Assembly (NCBI GenBank): GCA_002402585.1
Contig: DHGC01000005.1
Span: 13,728 to 50,678, forward strand
Direction: 5' to 3'
Length of the DNA stretch: 36,951 nt
Source: Erysipelotrichaceae bacterium UBA4808
GTDB lineage: Bacteria; Bacillota_I; Bacilli_A; Erysipelotrichales; Erysipelotrichaceae
Shown: positions 16,846 to 24,647 of the stretch, piece after piece
How the letters are laid out: each line of letters opens with the position of its first letter
Position numbering within the stretch: the stretch's first letter is position 1
Program-made: the position numbers and the translations under genes
Notes under the pieces: model-generated
The model's database searches: none
What the model was told of the DNA's origin: nothing
Seen by the model: only the letters and a program-made list of their open reading frames with translations

Positions 16846-17956
16846 ACAGAACCCCCATCTTTTTCTTTAATCGCAATTCAGTGAACTCCAGAATCACTTC
16901 AAAACCCATAGCCATGAGGACAACTGGCAAGCTGCCCAACAAAATCAAATCGGTTGCGGACTGAGCCAAACCCAAGAAGATGAGTGAACCCATGCCTCCC
17001 CCACCAACCAAGCCTGCGAGAATGGTATTGCCGATATTCTGAATAAACGCAATCCGAACACCTGTGATGATAAAAGGTAAAGCTAAGGGAAAGGACACCT
17101 TACTAAAGACCTGCTTAGAACTCATGCCTAAGGCCTTTGCGCTATCCATGACAGAAGGATCCAATTGCTTGAACGCTGTATAGGTATTGCTTGTGATGGG
17201 TAAGAGAGCATACAAACTGAGCACAATGAACGCGGGCAAGAAGCCGACACCCTTGACACCCCATGCACGCAAGAAAGGAAAACTTTGGCCTAAACTCGCC
17301 AAGGGAATCATCAACAATGCCAACATGGACAAGGTTGGCGCAACTTGGAAGCCATTCACAAAACCCATGATCCATTCCCGTAAGCGTGGATGACGTGTGC
17401 TTTGATAGCCTAAATATATCCCAGGAATCAATGCGAACAATAAGGAGGACACAGCCAGACTTAAATGGCGTTGAAGTTCAAGGAAGAAACTCGCTTGACG
17501 ATTGATATATTCCTTATAGAGACCCAACATCGGAAACATACCTAAGCCAAATAAAACCAATAGAGCCAACAGACTTAAGGTGATTTTCAGTGTTCCCTTC
17601 GTTTCTGTACTTAATAATACCCATGCCCCAATGATTGCTAGGTAAATGCTGGGTCCAAGGCTGATCCGAGCAACATTAGGATCATAGATTTCTGTGATCA
17701 CATAACGTTGACTGATATAAATCAGTACGCTTGGCAGTACGATTAGAAAGCCCGTTCGCAGATAGCGCAACCACTTGAATTCTATTTTAAAGGTCGAGAA
17801 AAGTGCAAATAGAACCAGCATCCAAGCATATCCCAACTCCCATAATGAAAAGACACTTCCATTCAAAACCCGATTCACTTTAAAGAATCCTATTGGCAAG
17901 AAAAAAAGTGTCGCAAACAAGATTAGACTCAAACCACGACGTATGCCATCTTTCAT
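16832..17956 (-). CDS. Quaternary-amine ABC permease with extended N terminus, YehY-like
   Basis: A 374-residue permease. The last 210 residues hold the ABC permease domain with the coupling segment DSAKALGMSSKQVFSKVSFP. About 150 extra N-terminal residues carry four or five more membrane helices. This long form is seen in YehY-type proteins and separates this system from OpuC, where both permeases are short. Its ATG shares one base with the stop codon of the binding-protein gene (17956). Confidence 0.88.
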   Translation of the reverse strand: MKDGIRRGLSLILFATLFFLPIGFFKVNRVLNGSVFSLWELGYAWMLVLFALFSTFKIEFKWLRYLRTGFLIVLPSVLIYISQRYVITEIYDPNVARISLGPSIYLAIIGAWVLLSTETKGTLKITLSLLALLVLFGLGMFPMLGLYKEYINRQASFFLELQRHLSLAVSSLLFALIPGIYLGYQSTRHPRLREWIMGFVNGFQVAPTLSMLALLMIPLASLGQSFPFLRAWGVKGVGFLPAFIVLSLYALLPITSNTYTAFKQLDPSVMDSAKALGMSSKQVFSKVSFPLALPFIITGVRIAFIQNIGNTILAGLVGGGGMGSLIFLGLAQSATDLILLGSLPVVLMAMGFEVILEFTELRLKKKMGVLYDQA

Positions 17957-18885
17957 CAGTCTAAGAAGCCATTATCCTTTAAATAGTTTCCCGCAACCAT
18001 GGTCGCATCTTCACCATCATAAGCCACCTTCGCATTCAAACTTTGTAAAGTTTCTAAGGTCAAAGATTCAAAAATTGGCTTCAAAATCGTCTCGATTTCT
18101 GGATATACATCCAAGACTGCTTTACGAACGACCGGTGCAGGTAGATAAACTGGCGGAATGTGTTTGGGGTCTTCCAAGACCACAAGATTGAGCTTATCCA
18201 AAGCCCCATCCGTTCCATAAACCAAGGATGCATTCACATCATTGGTTCCTTCAGCTAAAGCCTTGAGCATCTCAGCAGTGTTCCCTGAAGCTAAAGAAAT
18301 GATTTGATCATTCGTCAACTTGAACCCATACGCTTCTTCGTAACCCAATAAACCCATTGGATTTTCCACAAAACTTGCGGATGCGATCAATTTAAAAGTT
18401 TTCCCTGCATTGATGTATACCGCAAGATCTTCCATGCTTTCGATCTTTTCAGCCTCAGCAAAAGCACGTGTAACGGCGATGGATTCCGTATTATTTGCAG
18501 GTGAAGGTGTCAACCAGATGATATCTTTCTTCTCACGATCGAGTTGAGCGGTGAAATTATAGCCTTCAATTGGATCGTTCCAGATGCTGGCATCACGCGC
18601 ATCCTCAGGATGATAATATTGCCCAGAACCTGTGTAATCCACAACCAAATCCACTTCCGCATTCTCGAGTGCGGCACGTAAGATATCCGGTGTTCCAAAA
18701 TTAATCTTATCGACAGTTTCGATATCTTGAGCATTCAAAGCCAAGATGATCATCTTCCCAAGAACCGAACCTTCTGAGTCCAACATCGTCGCTACCGTGA
18801 CCGGTGCCTTCTCTGCGATCGTTGGTGCACAAGCACTCAAAGTCAACAAAGCAATTAAACTTAATAGCGTTAGGTATTTTTTCAT
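17956..18885 (-). CDS. Quaternary-amine ABC substrate-binding lipoprotein, YehZ/OsmF-like
   Basis: A 309-residue binding protein with a lipoprotein signal peptide (lipobox LTLSAC, lipid on Cys19). The mature part starts TVATMLDSEGSVLGKMIILALN and contains VDYTGSGQYY, both characteristic of the OpuAC/OsmF fold that binds betaine-like ligands. I use the ATG at 18885, which has AGGAG at usual spacing; an ATG two codons earlier is also possible. It begins 27 bases after the oxidoreductase gene, without a promoter between, so it is part of a five-gene operon. The ligand is unknown; YehZ has weak affinity for glycine betaine in E. coli. Confidence 0.9.
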   Translation of the reverse strand: MKKYLTLLSLIALLTLSACAPTIAEKAPVTVATMLDSEGSVLGKMIILALNAQDIETVDKINFGTPDILRAALENAEVDLVVDYTGSGQYYHPEDARDASIWNDPIEGYNFTAQLDREKKDIIWLTPSPANNTESIAVTRAFAEAEKIESMEDLAVYINAGKTFKLIASASFVENPMGLLGYEEAYGFKLTNDQIISLASGNTAEMLKALAEGTNDVNASLVYGTDGALDKLNLVVLEDPKHIPPVYLPAPVVRKAVLDVYPEIETILKPIFESLTLETLQSLNAKVAYDGEDATMVAGNYLKDNGFLD

Positions 18886-18911
18886 ATGCATTCTCTCCTG
18901 TTTTTATCTTA

Positions 18912-19763
18912 TCACGACTCGTCTAAGTAATGCTCAATCAATGCCTGTGTTCCTTTTGATGCGTAGCCTTTATCAACTAAAGCTTGATAACTACTGAGCA
19001 CCTCACTCACGACAGGCAGCTCCAAACCCACATGCTCAGCTTCATTTAAAACCAACAGTAAGTCTTTAACAAAGTGATGGATATAAAAGCCTGGTCTGGC
19101 ATCACGATCGATCATTTTTGGCCCATTGTTTGAAAGTTGCCAAGAAGCAGCTGCACCTCCGCTAATGGCTTGTAAAACCAATTTGGGATCCAAACCTTGT
19201 TTGATTGCATAACTCATGCTTTCCGCAACCGCAGCCACATTCCCCGCCACAACAATCTGATTGGCCATTTTGCAGTGCTGTCCATTCCCGCTCATTCCAC
19301 AGTATGTGATGGTTTTACCCATTTTTTCGAATAAAGGAAATGCTTTGGTAAAGGCATTCTCATCCCCACCGACCATGATGGCAAGGCTGGCATTCTTCGC
19401 ACCAATGTCACCTCCAGATACCGGCGCATCCAATACATCGATGCCCAAACTTTTAGCATTTTGAGCAATGCGTTTCGCTAATTCCGGGGCAGATGTCGTC
19501 ATATCGATGCACAGAGGTCTTGAATTTTGGTGTTTTAAGATTTTTGTATAAACCTCTTCCACATCTTTCGGATAGCCCAACATCGTGATTACCACATCCA
19601 CATCCTGCACAACTTCTTCTACCGTTAAACAGACCTGGGCATTCAAACCTTCTGTTTTCTGAAGGCTACGATTATACACTTTGACAAAATGACCAGCTTC
19701 GATAAGATGGCTGACCATCGCATGTCCCATGACACCTGTCCCAATCCACGCTATTTTTTCCAT
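18912..19763 (-). CDS. NAD(P)-dependent beta-hydroxyacid dehydrogenase (3-hydroxyisobutyrate dehydrogenase-like)
   Basis: A 283-residue enzyme of the beta-hydroxyacid dehydrogenase family. It has the Rossmann motif WIGTGVMGHAM, the substrate-binding segment DAPVSGGDIGAKNASLAIMVGG and the catalytic lysine in GNGQHCKMANQI. Related enzymes act on 3-hydroxyisobutyrate, tartronate semialdehyde or succinic semialdehyde; motifs do not settle which. It leads the operon of the betaine-type transporter, so its substrate may relate to the transported compound. The promoter is TGCTATAAT at 19783-19791 (minus strand), and GAGGAA is its ribosome binding site. Confidence 0.9.
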   Translation of the reverse strand: MEKIAWIGTGVMGHAMVSHLIEAGHFVKVYNRSLQKTEGLNAQVCLTVEEVVQDVDVVITMLGYPKDVEEVYTKILKHQNSRPLCIDMTTSAPELAKRIAQNAKSLGIDVLDAPVSGGDIGAKNASLAIMVGGDENAFTKAFPLFEKMGKTITYCGMSGNGQHCKMANQIVVAGNVAAVAESMSYAIKQGLDPKLVLQAISGGAAASWQLSNNGPKMIDRDARPGFYIHHFVKDLLLVLNEAEHVGLELPVVSEVLSSYQALVDKGYASKGTQALIEHYLDES

Positions 19764-19782
19764 GTTTATTCCTCTTTTTTAA

Positions 19783-19791
19783 ATTATAGCA
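19783..19791 (-). promoter_or_regulatory. Extended -10 promoter of the oxidoreductase/betaine-transporter operon
   Basis: Minus-strand TGCTATAAT is an extended -10 element located 19 bases before the ATG at 19763, with a GAGGAA box between. Confidence 0.65.
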
Positions 19792-19842
19792 TAGTGCAAA
19801 AACAAGCCTAAAGTGTTATCGTTATATAGAGGTGATTATTAC

Positions 19843-20559
19843 ATGAACTGGTTATTAAAATTATTTAATCAAGAATCAAAACCCCTGCTTTACTGTGTTC
19901 ATGGCTTTGGTGTTCGACGAACCCATGAGTTCAATACACTTCGGGCTTACTTCGAGCCCTTGGGTTATACCATTGAAGCCCCCTTACTCTTCGACCAAAG
20001 ACAGTTGGATGACATCGATGCCAAACAGTGGATCGCTCGCGCAGAAGAACCTTTAAAGGAATTGTTCAAAACCCATCCCAGAATCATCTTGATTGGTTAC
20101 TCCATGGGTGGCGTCATCGCTTCGGAATTGGCACGTCGTTATCCGGTTGAACGCTTGGTACTTATTGCCCCTGGTTTTGAATACATCACCGTAAAAGCGG
20201 TCATTGAGACCGTAGGCGATAAAGCACGTCAAATCTTGCGTTTACCAGATAATGTCGTCGAGCAAGGTGCGTATCCAGAACTTCCAGATCACTTCACGAA
20301 TACTTTTCGGGATGTGGTTGCAAGATGTAAAGAAAGCATTGCGCAGGTTCATTGTCCTGTCTTGATTTTTCATGGGACGACGGATCAAACGATCCCTGTA
20401 CGAAGCAGTGATTATGCCTATGATCAAATACCCCACAAGCGTAAACGTCTCTTCATTTTAAAGAATGTCCCACATCGCATCTTAGACGAACAAGACATCA
20501 ATCAAGATGTCTTCAAAATCATGCATGAATTTATCATAGGCTCAATCATCCAGAACTAA
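19843..20559 (+). CDS. Alpha/beta hydrolase
   Basis: A 238-residue serine hydrolase. Landmarks are the oxyanion segment VHGFGVRR, the nucleophile elbow GYSMGG, the acid in HGTTDQTIPV and the catalytic His in VPHR. It could be an esterase, carboxylesterase or lipase of the monoacylglycerol-lipase type. The ATG at 19843 follows GAGGTG at eight bases; an in-frame ATG at 19813 has no such site. Its stop codon abuts that of the merR gene with no bases between, and its likely terminator lies inside merR. Confidence 0.87.
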   Translation: MNWLLKLFNQESKPLLYCVHGFGVRRTHEFNTLRAYFEPLGYTIEAPLLFDQRQLDDIDAKQWIARAEEPLKELFKTHPRIILIGYSMGGVIASELARRYPVERLVLIAPGFEYITVKAVIETVGDKARQILRLPDNVVEQGAYPELPDHFTNTFRDVVARCKESIAQVHCPVLIFHGTTDQTIPVRSSDYAYDQIPHKRKRLFILKNVPHRILDEQDINQDVFKIMHEFIIGSIIQN

Positions 20560-20955
20560 CTATTCCGCTTCATCTTGAATGGCTAGAAGTTCTTGTTCAT
20601 GCTTGAGCAAAATCGTATCATAGTTCTCAATCTTACAATCCAAACGATCCAAGGTCTCCTGCATCTCCTTAATTCTATCATTAAGGAGATTTCTTTGTTC
20701 CTGGAGGATTTGCTTACGTTCAGGTATCGTGTGATTGCCTTGGTGAAAGAGCTCGATGTAGCGAATTAAAACGTCAATGCTTAAACCCGCATTGCGCATG
20801 TGTCGAATGAATTCAATCCGACGTAAATCACTTTCTTGATAATTACGAATCCCACTGGCATTCCGTTGAACATCATCCAACAAGCCGATTTTTTCGTAAT
20901 AGCGCAGCGTATCGGCACTCAAAGCATAAATTTTACTGACTTCTGATATGGTCAT
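20560..20955 (-). CDS. MerR-family regulator (AdhR-like)
   Basis: A 131-residue MerR protein: winged helix-turn-helix (about residues 1-70, SADTLRYYEKIGLL) and a long dimerising coiled coil (about 80-120). It resembles the aldehyde-responsive AdhR group. At the place where AdhR of B. subtilis has its sensing cysteine (KCMRNAGLS), this protein reads RHMRNAGLS with His; the only cysteine is near the C terminus. The ATG at 20955 follows AGGAGG; an upstream extension to 21003 has no ribosome binding site. The gene is expressed from a MerR-type promoter that it probably controls itself. Confidence 0.9.
   Translation of the reverse strand: MTISEVSKIYALSADTLRYYEKIGLLDDVQRNASGIRNYQESDLRRIEFIRHMRNAGLSIDVLIRYIELFHQGNHTIPERKQILQEQRNLLNDRIKEMQETLDRLDCKIENYDTILLKHEQELLAIQDEAE
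20663..20693 (+). terminator. 11-bp inverted repeat inside merR, probable terminator of the hydrolase
   Basis: ATCTCCTTAAT and ATTAAGGAGAT form perfect arms around TCTATC, with a T-rich tail (TTCTTTG) on the plus strand. It lies about 100 bases beyond the hydrolase stop, inside the opposing merR coding sequence. Confidence 0.5.
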
Positions 20956-21078
20956 ACGTCCTCCTAGGTGAAGCTTACAATAACAATGCTTCATGGTGTT
21001 CATTGCATTGATTTCATACTTTATGCTTGCAGACTTGAATTATGAAGCAACATACGCATCTTTATGTATGCTAGGTCT

Positions 21079-21109
21079 ACTTTAACCCCTGGAGTATACT
21101 CCAAGTCAA
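21079..21109 (-). promoter_or_regulatory. MerR-type operator-promoter with 19-bp spacer
   Basis: On the minus strand TTGACT (21104-21109) and TAAAGT (21079-21084) are separated by 19 bp, the overlong spacer typical of MerR-controlled promoters. The spacer holds the perfect palindrome TGGAGTATACTCCA (21090-21103). It points into merR with a leader near 115 nt. The -35 box overlaps the 3' end of the DUF1294 gene. Confidence 0.88.
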
Positions 21110-21369
21110 GTGTTAAGATACCAGAATAAATAAAAATGCACCAACATCATCAAGGGAACACCCAAATTGAAGAGCATCTTACGTGTTTTATGACGAAAAG
21201 CGACCATTCCAAAATAGATTCCCAAGCTTCCACCTAAGAAAGCTACGCTTAGTAAACTACGCTCTGAAATGCGTCTTTTTTGTTTGATCGCTAGATATTT
21301 ATCCAAGCCCATTAAACTAAAAGCAAACAGATTCAGCACAATGATAAGGGGTAGAATTATTTTTTCCAT
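21106..21369 (-). CDS. DUF1294 small membrane protein
   Basis: An 87-residue membrane protein with three hydrophobic segments (about 5-22, 42-60 and 68-85) and the conserved DKYLAIKQKRRISERSLL and GGSLGIYFGM segments of the DUF1294 family. The function of the family is not known. It overlaps the preceding gene by 13 bases, so it belongs to the polyphosphate operon by position. Confidence 0.85.
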   Translation of the reverse strand: MEKIILPLIIVLNLFAFSLMGLDKYLAIKQKRRISERSLLSVAFLGGSLGIYFGMVAFRHKTRKMLFNLGVPLMMLVHFYLFWYLNT

Positions 21370-21620
21370 TGGGTATAGTACAGCTCATCTTTATCCGCTT
21401 CGATCTCAATGCCTGGTTTTTTGGAATAAGGCAAGAAATTGGCATCTAGATACAAAGCTATGAAATCCTCTTCCGTCATGATGAAATGTGCATGTTCCGT
21501 ATGCACATCGATTTTGTCATGATGGTACGTAAAAATCGTTTGTGTCTTCGCATCAAGACGCAAGCGATTTCCATTCTTCAACTGTTTTAGTGCATTATAC
21601 AAATCTAAATTATCGTTCAT
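21357..21620 (-). CDS. Hypothetical protein, 87 residues, in the polyphosphate operon
   Basis: A small acidic soluble protein that I do not recognise (begins MNDNLDLYNALKQLKNG, ends YYTQWKK). It overlaps ppk1 by 11 bases and the DUF1294 gene by 13 bases, which supports translation of all three as a coupled set. Three His residues cluster around positions 38-45. Confidence 0.65.
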   Translation of the reverse strand: MNDNLDLYNALKQLKNGNRLRLDAKTQTIFTYHHDKIDVHTEHAHFIMTEEDFIALYLDANFLPYSKKPGIEIEADKDELYYTQWKK

Positions 21621-23688
21621 TTTTAGTGATCCTGGCTTTCATCTTCTGCCATAGGCTTCTTTCTTGAGTTTGACTTGCTTTGAAATCATATTGCTTGGCT
21701 TGGACATCAATGTCCGATCGATGACCAAGATAATTTCCCTCTTCATCCAAGCGATAATGATTGATTTCGGGATCTAGGTAACTGAAGAGAATCGTTCGCA
21801 TTTGTGTTTTAATGATTGGATCATTGACACGAACTGCCAATTCCAAACGTTTTTCCGTATTGCGCGTCATCAAATCAGCTGAACTGAGATAACTCAACCA
21901 TTCTCCCTCATGTTTGAATAAGAATGCACGGGTATGTTCTAAGTAGCGTCCAATAACAGAAATGACTTGAATGTTTTCACTCAAATCTTTCTGGCCTGGA
22001 ACTAAGCAACAGATTCCACGAATGATCAAATCAATCTTAACGCCTGCTTGTGAAGCCGTGTATAAGGCATCGATGATGTCTTTATCCGTCAATGAGTTCA
22101 TCTTTAAAATGATGTGTCCATCATTGCTGGTTGTTTCTTTCTGAATGTCTAAGAGAAGTTGTTGCTTCAAAGAATATGGAGCAACCAAGATCGACTTGAA
22201 GGCTTGATTCAAACGTTCGATATTCCCCATTTGAATGGACTGCAAGAAATAGAGTGCTTCCTGACCAATGGTTTGATCCGCTGTAATGAGATGAAAATCA
22301 ATGTATAAACGCGCAGTCTGCTCATTGTAATTGCCTGTCCCGATATGTGTATAGAGTTTCGTCTTATGATTGTCTTTCTCAATGGCGACACAAACCTTGG
22401 AATGAACTTTCATGTGTTCGACACCAAATATTAAAGTACAGCCTGCTTCTTCCAATCGATTGGACCATTCAATGTTATGCTCTTCATCAAAACGTGCTTT
22501 CAGTTCAATGATGACGATGACTTCTTTCCCTGCTTCTTTTGCTTGGATCAAGGCTTCGACAATCTTCGATACATTCGCAACACGATACAAGGTGATGCGT
22601 ATCGAGACGATTTTCGGTGATTGCGCGGCTTCCTGAATGAAACGAATCAAACCACTTGCCGCATCAAATGGAAAATGAAAGAACAAATCGCCTTTATTGA
22701 GCTGTGAAAGAATGGGTTCTTTACTTTGCAAAGCTGGATGGAATCGATAAACATGTGCTGAATAAAAGGCATCTTTCGTGCGCAAGCTCAAGAACTTTTC
22801 GACGTCACTTATGAAACTGTAATTAAAAGGTGCTGTATTGGTAAAACAGTGATCTTTATCAATGTTTAATGTCTTCAATAACGATTTGATGATCTGTTCA
22901 CTCTCATACTTTACTTCCAAACGAACAGGGCTCAAGCGGAAGCGCTTCTTGAGGAGTTTCTTCATAGTATCCCTGAAATCCAAGTCTTCATCCGAATAAG
23001 TATCCCAATCCAAATCTGCATTCCGTGTGACACGAATGATGTTTTTCTCAACAACATTGTATCCCTTAAAAATCACATCCACAAAATCATAGACGACTTG
23101 TTCGATAGGCAAAAATTCCAAACGATGTTTCTTTGGTAAGATGATGTTGGCTGGTAAGAGATTCAAATCAATGGGAATGAAAGCAAGCATCGTCTTCGAG
23201 CCATGTTTCAATAGAACACTGACCGCGACCTGCTTGTTCATGAGATGTGGAAAAGGATGGGCTTTATCGACAATGATCGGACTTAAAAGATGCTCGATCA
23301 TATTATGGAAATAGGTCGTCACATAGTCCAAATCATTGGCTTTCAAGTCTTTAAGCTGTGGATTCTTGATTTGATAAGTTTGAGCTTCCAAAGCCCATTG
23401 CGTATAAACCGCTCCCAAATCCTCCATCTGTTTTTTAACGTGTTTACCAACACCCTTGAGTTGTTCATCAATGGTCAGACTGGTTTTATTATCAGGAGCC
23501 TTGATAATTCCCTTTTGTTCACTGAGCGAACCAACACGAACCATATAGAATTCATCTAGGTTGCTGTAAACAATGGACAGGAAACGAAGGCGTTCGAAAA
23601 AAGGTATGGTGGACCACCGTGCCTGATCAAGGACACGTTCGTTGAAACGCAACCAGCTGAATTCGCGATTGATATAGTTACTGTTCAT
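21610..23688 (-). CDS. ppk1: Polyphosphate kinase 1
   Basis: A PPK1 of about 690 residues that makes long-chain polyphosphate from ATP. It has the N-terminal NREFSWLRFNERVL segment, the phospholipase-D-like catalytic domains and the two histidines equivalent to E. coli H435 and H592, here in KVHSKV and EHTRAF. The HIGTGNYNE segment is also conserved. The ATG at 23688 is the best start though its ribosome binding site is weak; a TTG three codons earlier is possible. It overlaps the end of ppx, so ppk1 translation is probably coupled to ppx. A synthase and a degrading enzyme in one operon set polyphosphate turnover. Confidence 0.95.
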   Translation of the reverse strand: MNSNYINREFSWLRFNERVLDQARWSTIPFFERLRFLSIVYSNLDEFYMVRVGSLSEQKGIIKAPDNKTSLTIDEQLKGVGKHVKKQMEDLGAVYTQWALEAQTYQIKNPQLKDLKANDLDYVTTYFHNMIEHLLSPIIVDKAHPFPHLMNKQVAVSVLLKHGSKTMLAFIPIDLNLLPANIILPKKHRLEFLPIEQVVYDFVDVIFKGYNVVEKNIIRVTRNADLDWDTYSDEDLDFRDTMKKLLKKRFRLSPVRLEVKYESEQIIKSLLKTLNIDKDHCFTNTAPFNYSFISDVEKFLSLRTKDAFYSAHVYRFHPALQSKEPILSQLNKGDLFFHFPFDAASGLIRFIQEAAQSPKIVSIRITLYRVANVSKIVEALIQAKEAGKEVIVIIELKARFDEEHNIEWSNRLEEAGCTLIFGVEHMKVHSKVCVAIEKDNHKTKLYTHIGTGNYNEQTARLYIDFHLITADQTIGQEALYFLQSIQMGNIERLNQAFKSILVAPYSLKQQLLLDIQKETTSNDGHIILKMNSLTDKDIIDALYTASQAGVKIDLIIRGICCLVPGQKDLSENIQVISVIGRYLEHTRAFLFKHEGEWLSYLSSADLMTRNTEKRLELAVRVNDPIIKTQMRTILFSYLDPEINHYRLDEEGNYLGHRSDIDVQAKQYDFKASQTQERSLWQKMKARITKNER

Positions 23689-24571
23689 ATTTGTCAAGGA
23701 TGCGGTTATAAATATACCCTTCTCTTACACTCATTTTTGAGGCCTTGAATTCATCTGCAAGAACCAATTGCATGAGTTCATCAATCATGATGGCTCCTGG
23801 CAACATCGTCATCAAACGATCGGGAACGGCTTTGATGATCTGCTTTGAATGTTCGATACCCAGGTTTGCGATGGTCGCAACGGTTTCATAGTGAAGCGTT
23901 CCATTTTTTTCAAGATTGAGCTCTTTGTTCATCGTATTCATGGCCCGTGAGGTTCCACCAATCCCCATAATCGAGTTCACTTGGATTGCTTTCAACCATG
24001 GTAGACTTTCGTAATGATTGCGTATAAATTGACGCATCTCCGCTTGCTCATCTTCGGTTGGAATGACTTCATCCACAAATTTTGTCGCAAAAGATAAACT
24101 ACCAACAGGGATTGAGGTCGAGAAGAGTGCTTTTTTATCTTTAAAGTAAATGATTTCCATCGATCCCCCACCAATATCGATGGTTAGTCCCGACAACGGC
24201 AATTCTTCATTGCGTAAAATCGCATCAAACCCAAATAAGGATTCTTCTTCATCGCTCAAAACTTCCATCTTATGATGGATTTGTTGCTCGATCTTCGCTA
24301 CGGTTTCAGCACTGTTGCTTATGTTTCTTAGTGATGCCGTCGCAAAGATTCTGAACTCATCCAATTCATAAATCTTTGCCATAAAGACCAATTGTTTCAA
24401 GGAAGATACAATGGCTTCGACCCCTTCATCACTCATCTTATTATCTTTGATGAAGAGCACAGCCTTTCCTTGGTGTTTGAAATTGAGTAATTTGTTCAAC
24501 TGTTTATCGACATATTCATAAATAACCAAACGAATTGAGTTCGATCCTAAGTCAATGACGCCAATTTTCAT
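23678..24571 (-). CDS. ppx: Exopolyphosphatase / guanosine pentaphosphatase (Ppx/GppA), short form
   Basis: A 297-residue member of the ASKHA-fold Ppx/GppA family. The phosphate-binding loops are DLGSNSIRL near the N terminus and DIGGGSMEI near the middle, with MGIGGTSRA later. It corresponds to the N-terminal two domains only; the HD-type C-terminal half of the 500-residue E. coli enzyme is absent, as in other short Ppx proteins. It removes terminal phosphate from polyphosphate and may also act on pppGpp. It is first in the ppx-ppk1 operon. The ATG follows AAAGGAG. Confidence 0.92.
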   Translation of the reverse strand: MKIGVIDLGSNSIRLVIYEYVDKQLNKLLNFKHQGKAVLFIKDNKMSDEGVEAIVSSLKQLVFMAKIYELDEFRIFATASLRNISNSAETVAKIEQQIHHKMEVLSDEEESLFGFDAILRNEELPLSGLTIDIGGGSMEIIYFKDKKALFSTSIPVGSLSFATKFVDEVIPTEDEQAEMRQFIRNHYESLPWLKAIQVNSIMGIGGTSRAMNTMNKELNLEKNGTLHYETVATIANLGIEHSKQIIKAVPDRLMTMLPGAIMIDELMQLVLADEFKASKMSVREGYIYNRILDKYEQ

Positions 24572-24591
24572 AACAAGACTCCTTTTTATTT

Positions 24592-24600
24592 ATCATACCA
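24592..24600 (-). promoter_or_regulatory. Probable promoter of the ppx-ppk1 operon
   Basis: Minus-strand TGGTATGAT is an extended -10 element about 20 bases before the ppx ATG, just downstream of the sugar-operon terminator. Confidence 0.55.
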
Positions 24601-24610
24601 CGGCCGAGAA

Positions 24611-24643
24611 TAAAAACAGTCCTTTCAAGCTGAAGGGACTGTT
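24611..24643 (-). terminator. Terminator of the sucrose/amylosucrase operon
   Basis: AACAGTCC pairs with GGACTGTT (24615-24643); a second four-base stem TTCA/TGAA lies inside, across one mismatch. The minus-strand tail is T-rich. Confidence 0.85.
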
Positions 24644-24647
24644 AAAC

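Noticed and set aside
20956..21003. Longer N terminus for the MerR protein
   Set aside because: The upstream ATGs have no ribosome binding site, the MerR domain begins at 20955 after AGGAGG, and the extra residues are not typical of the family.
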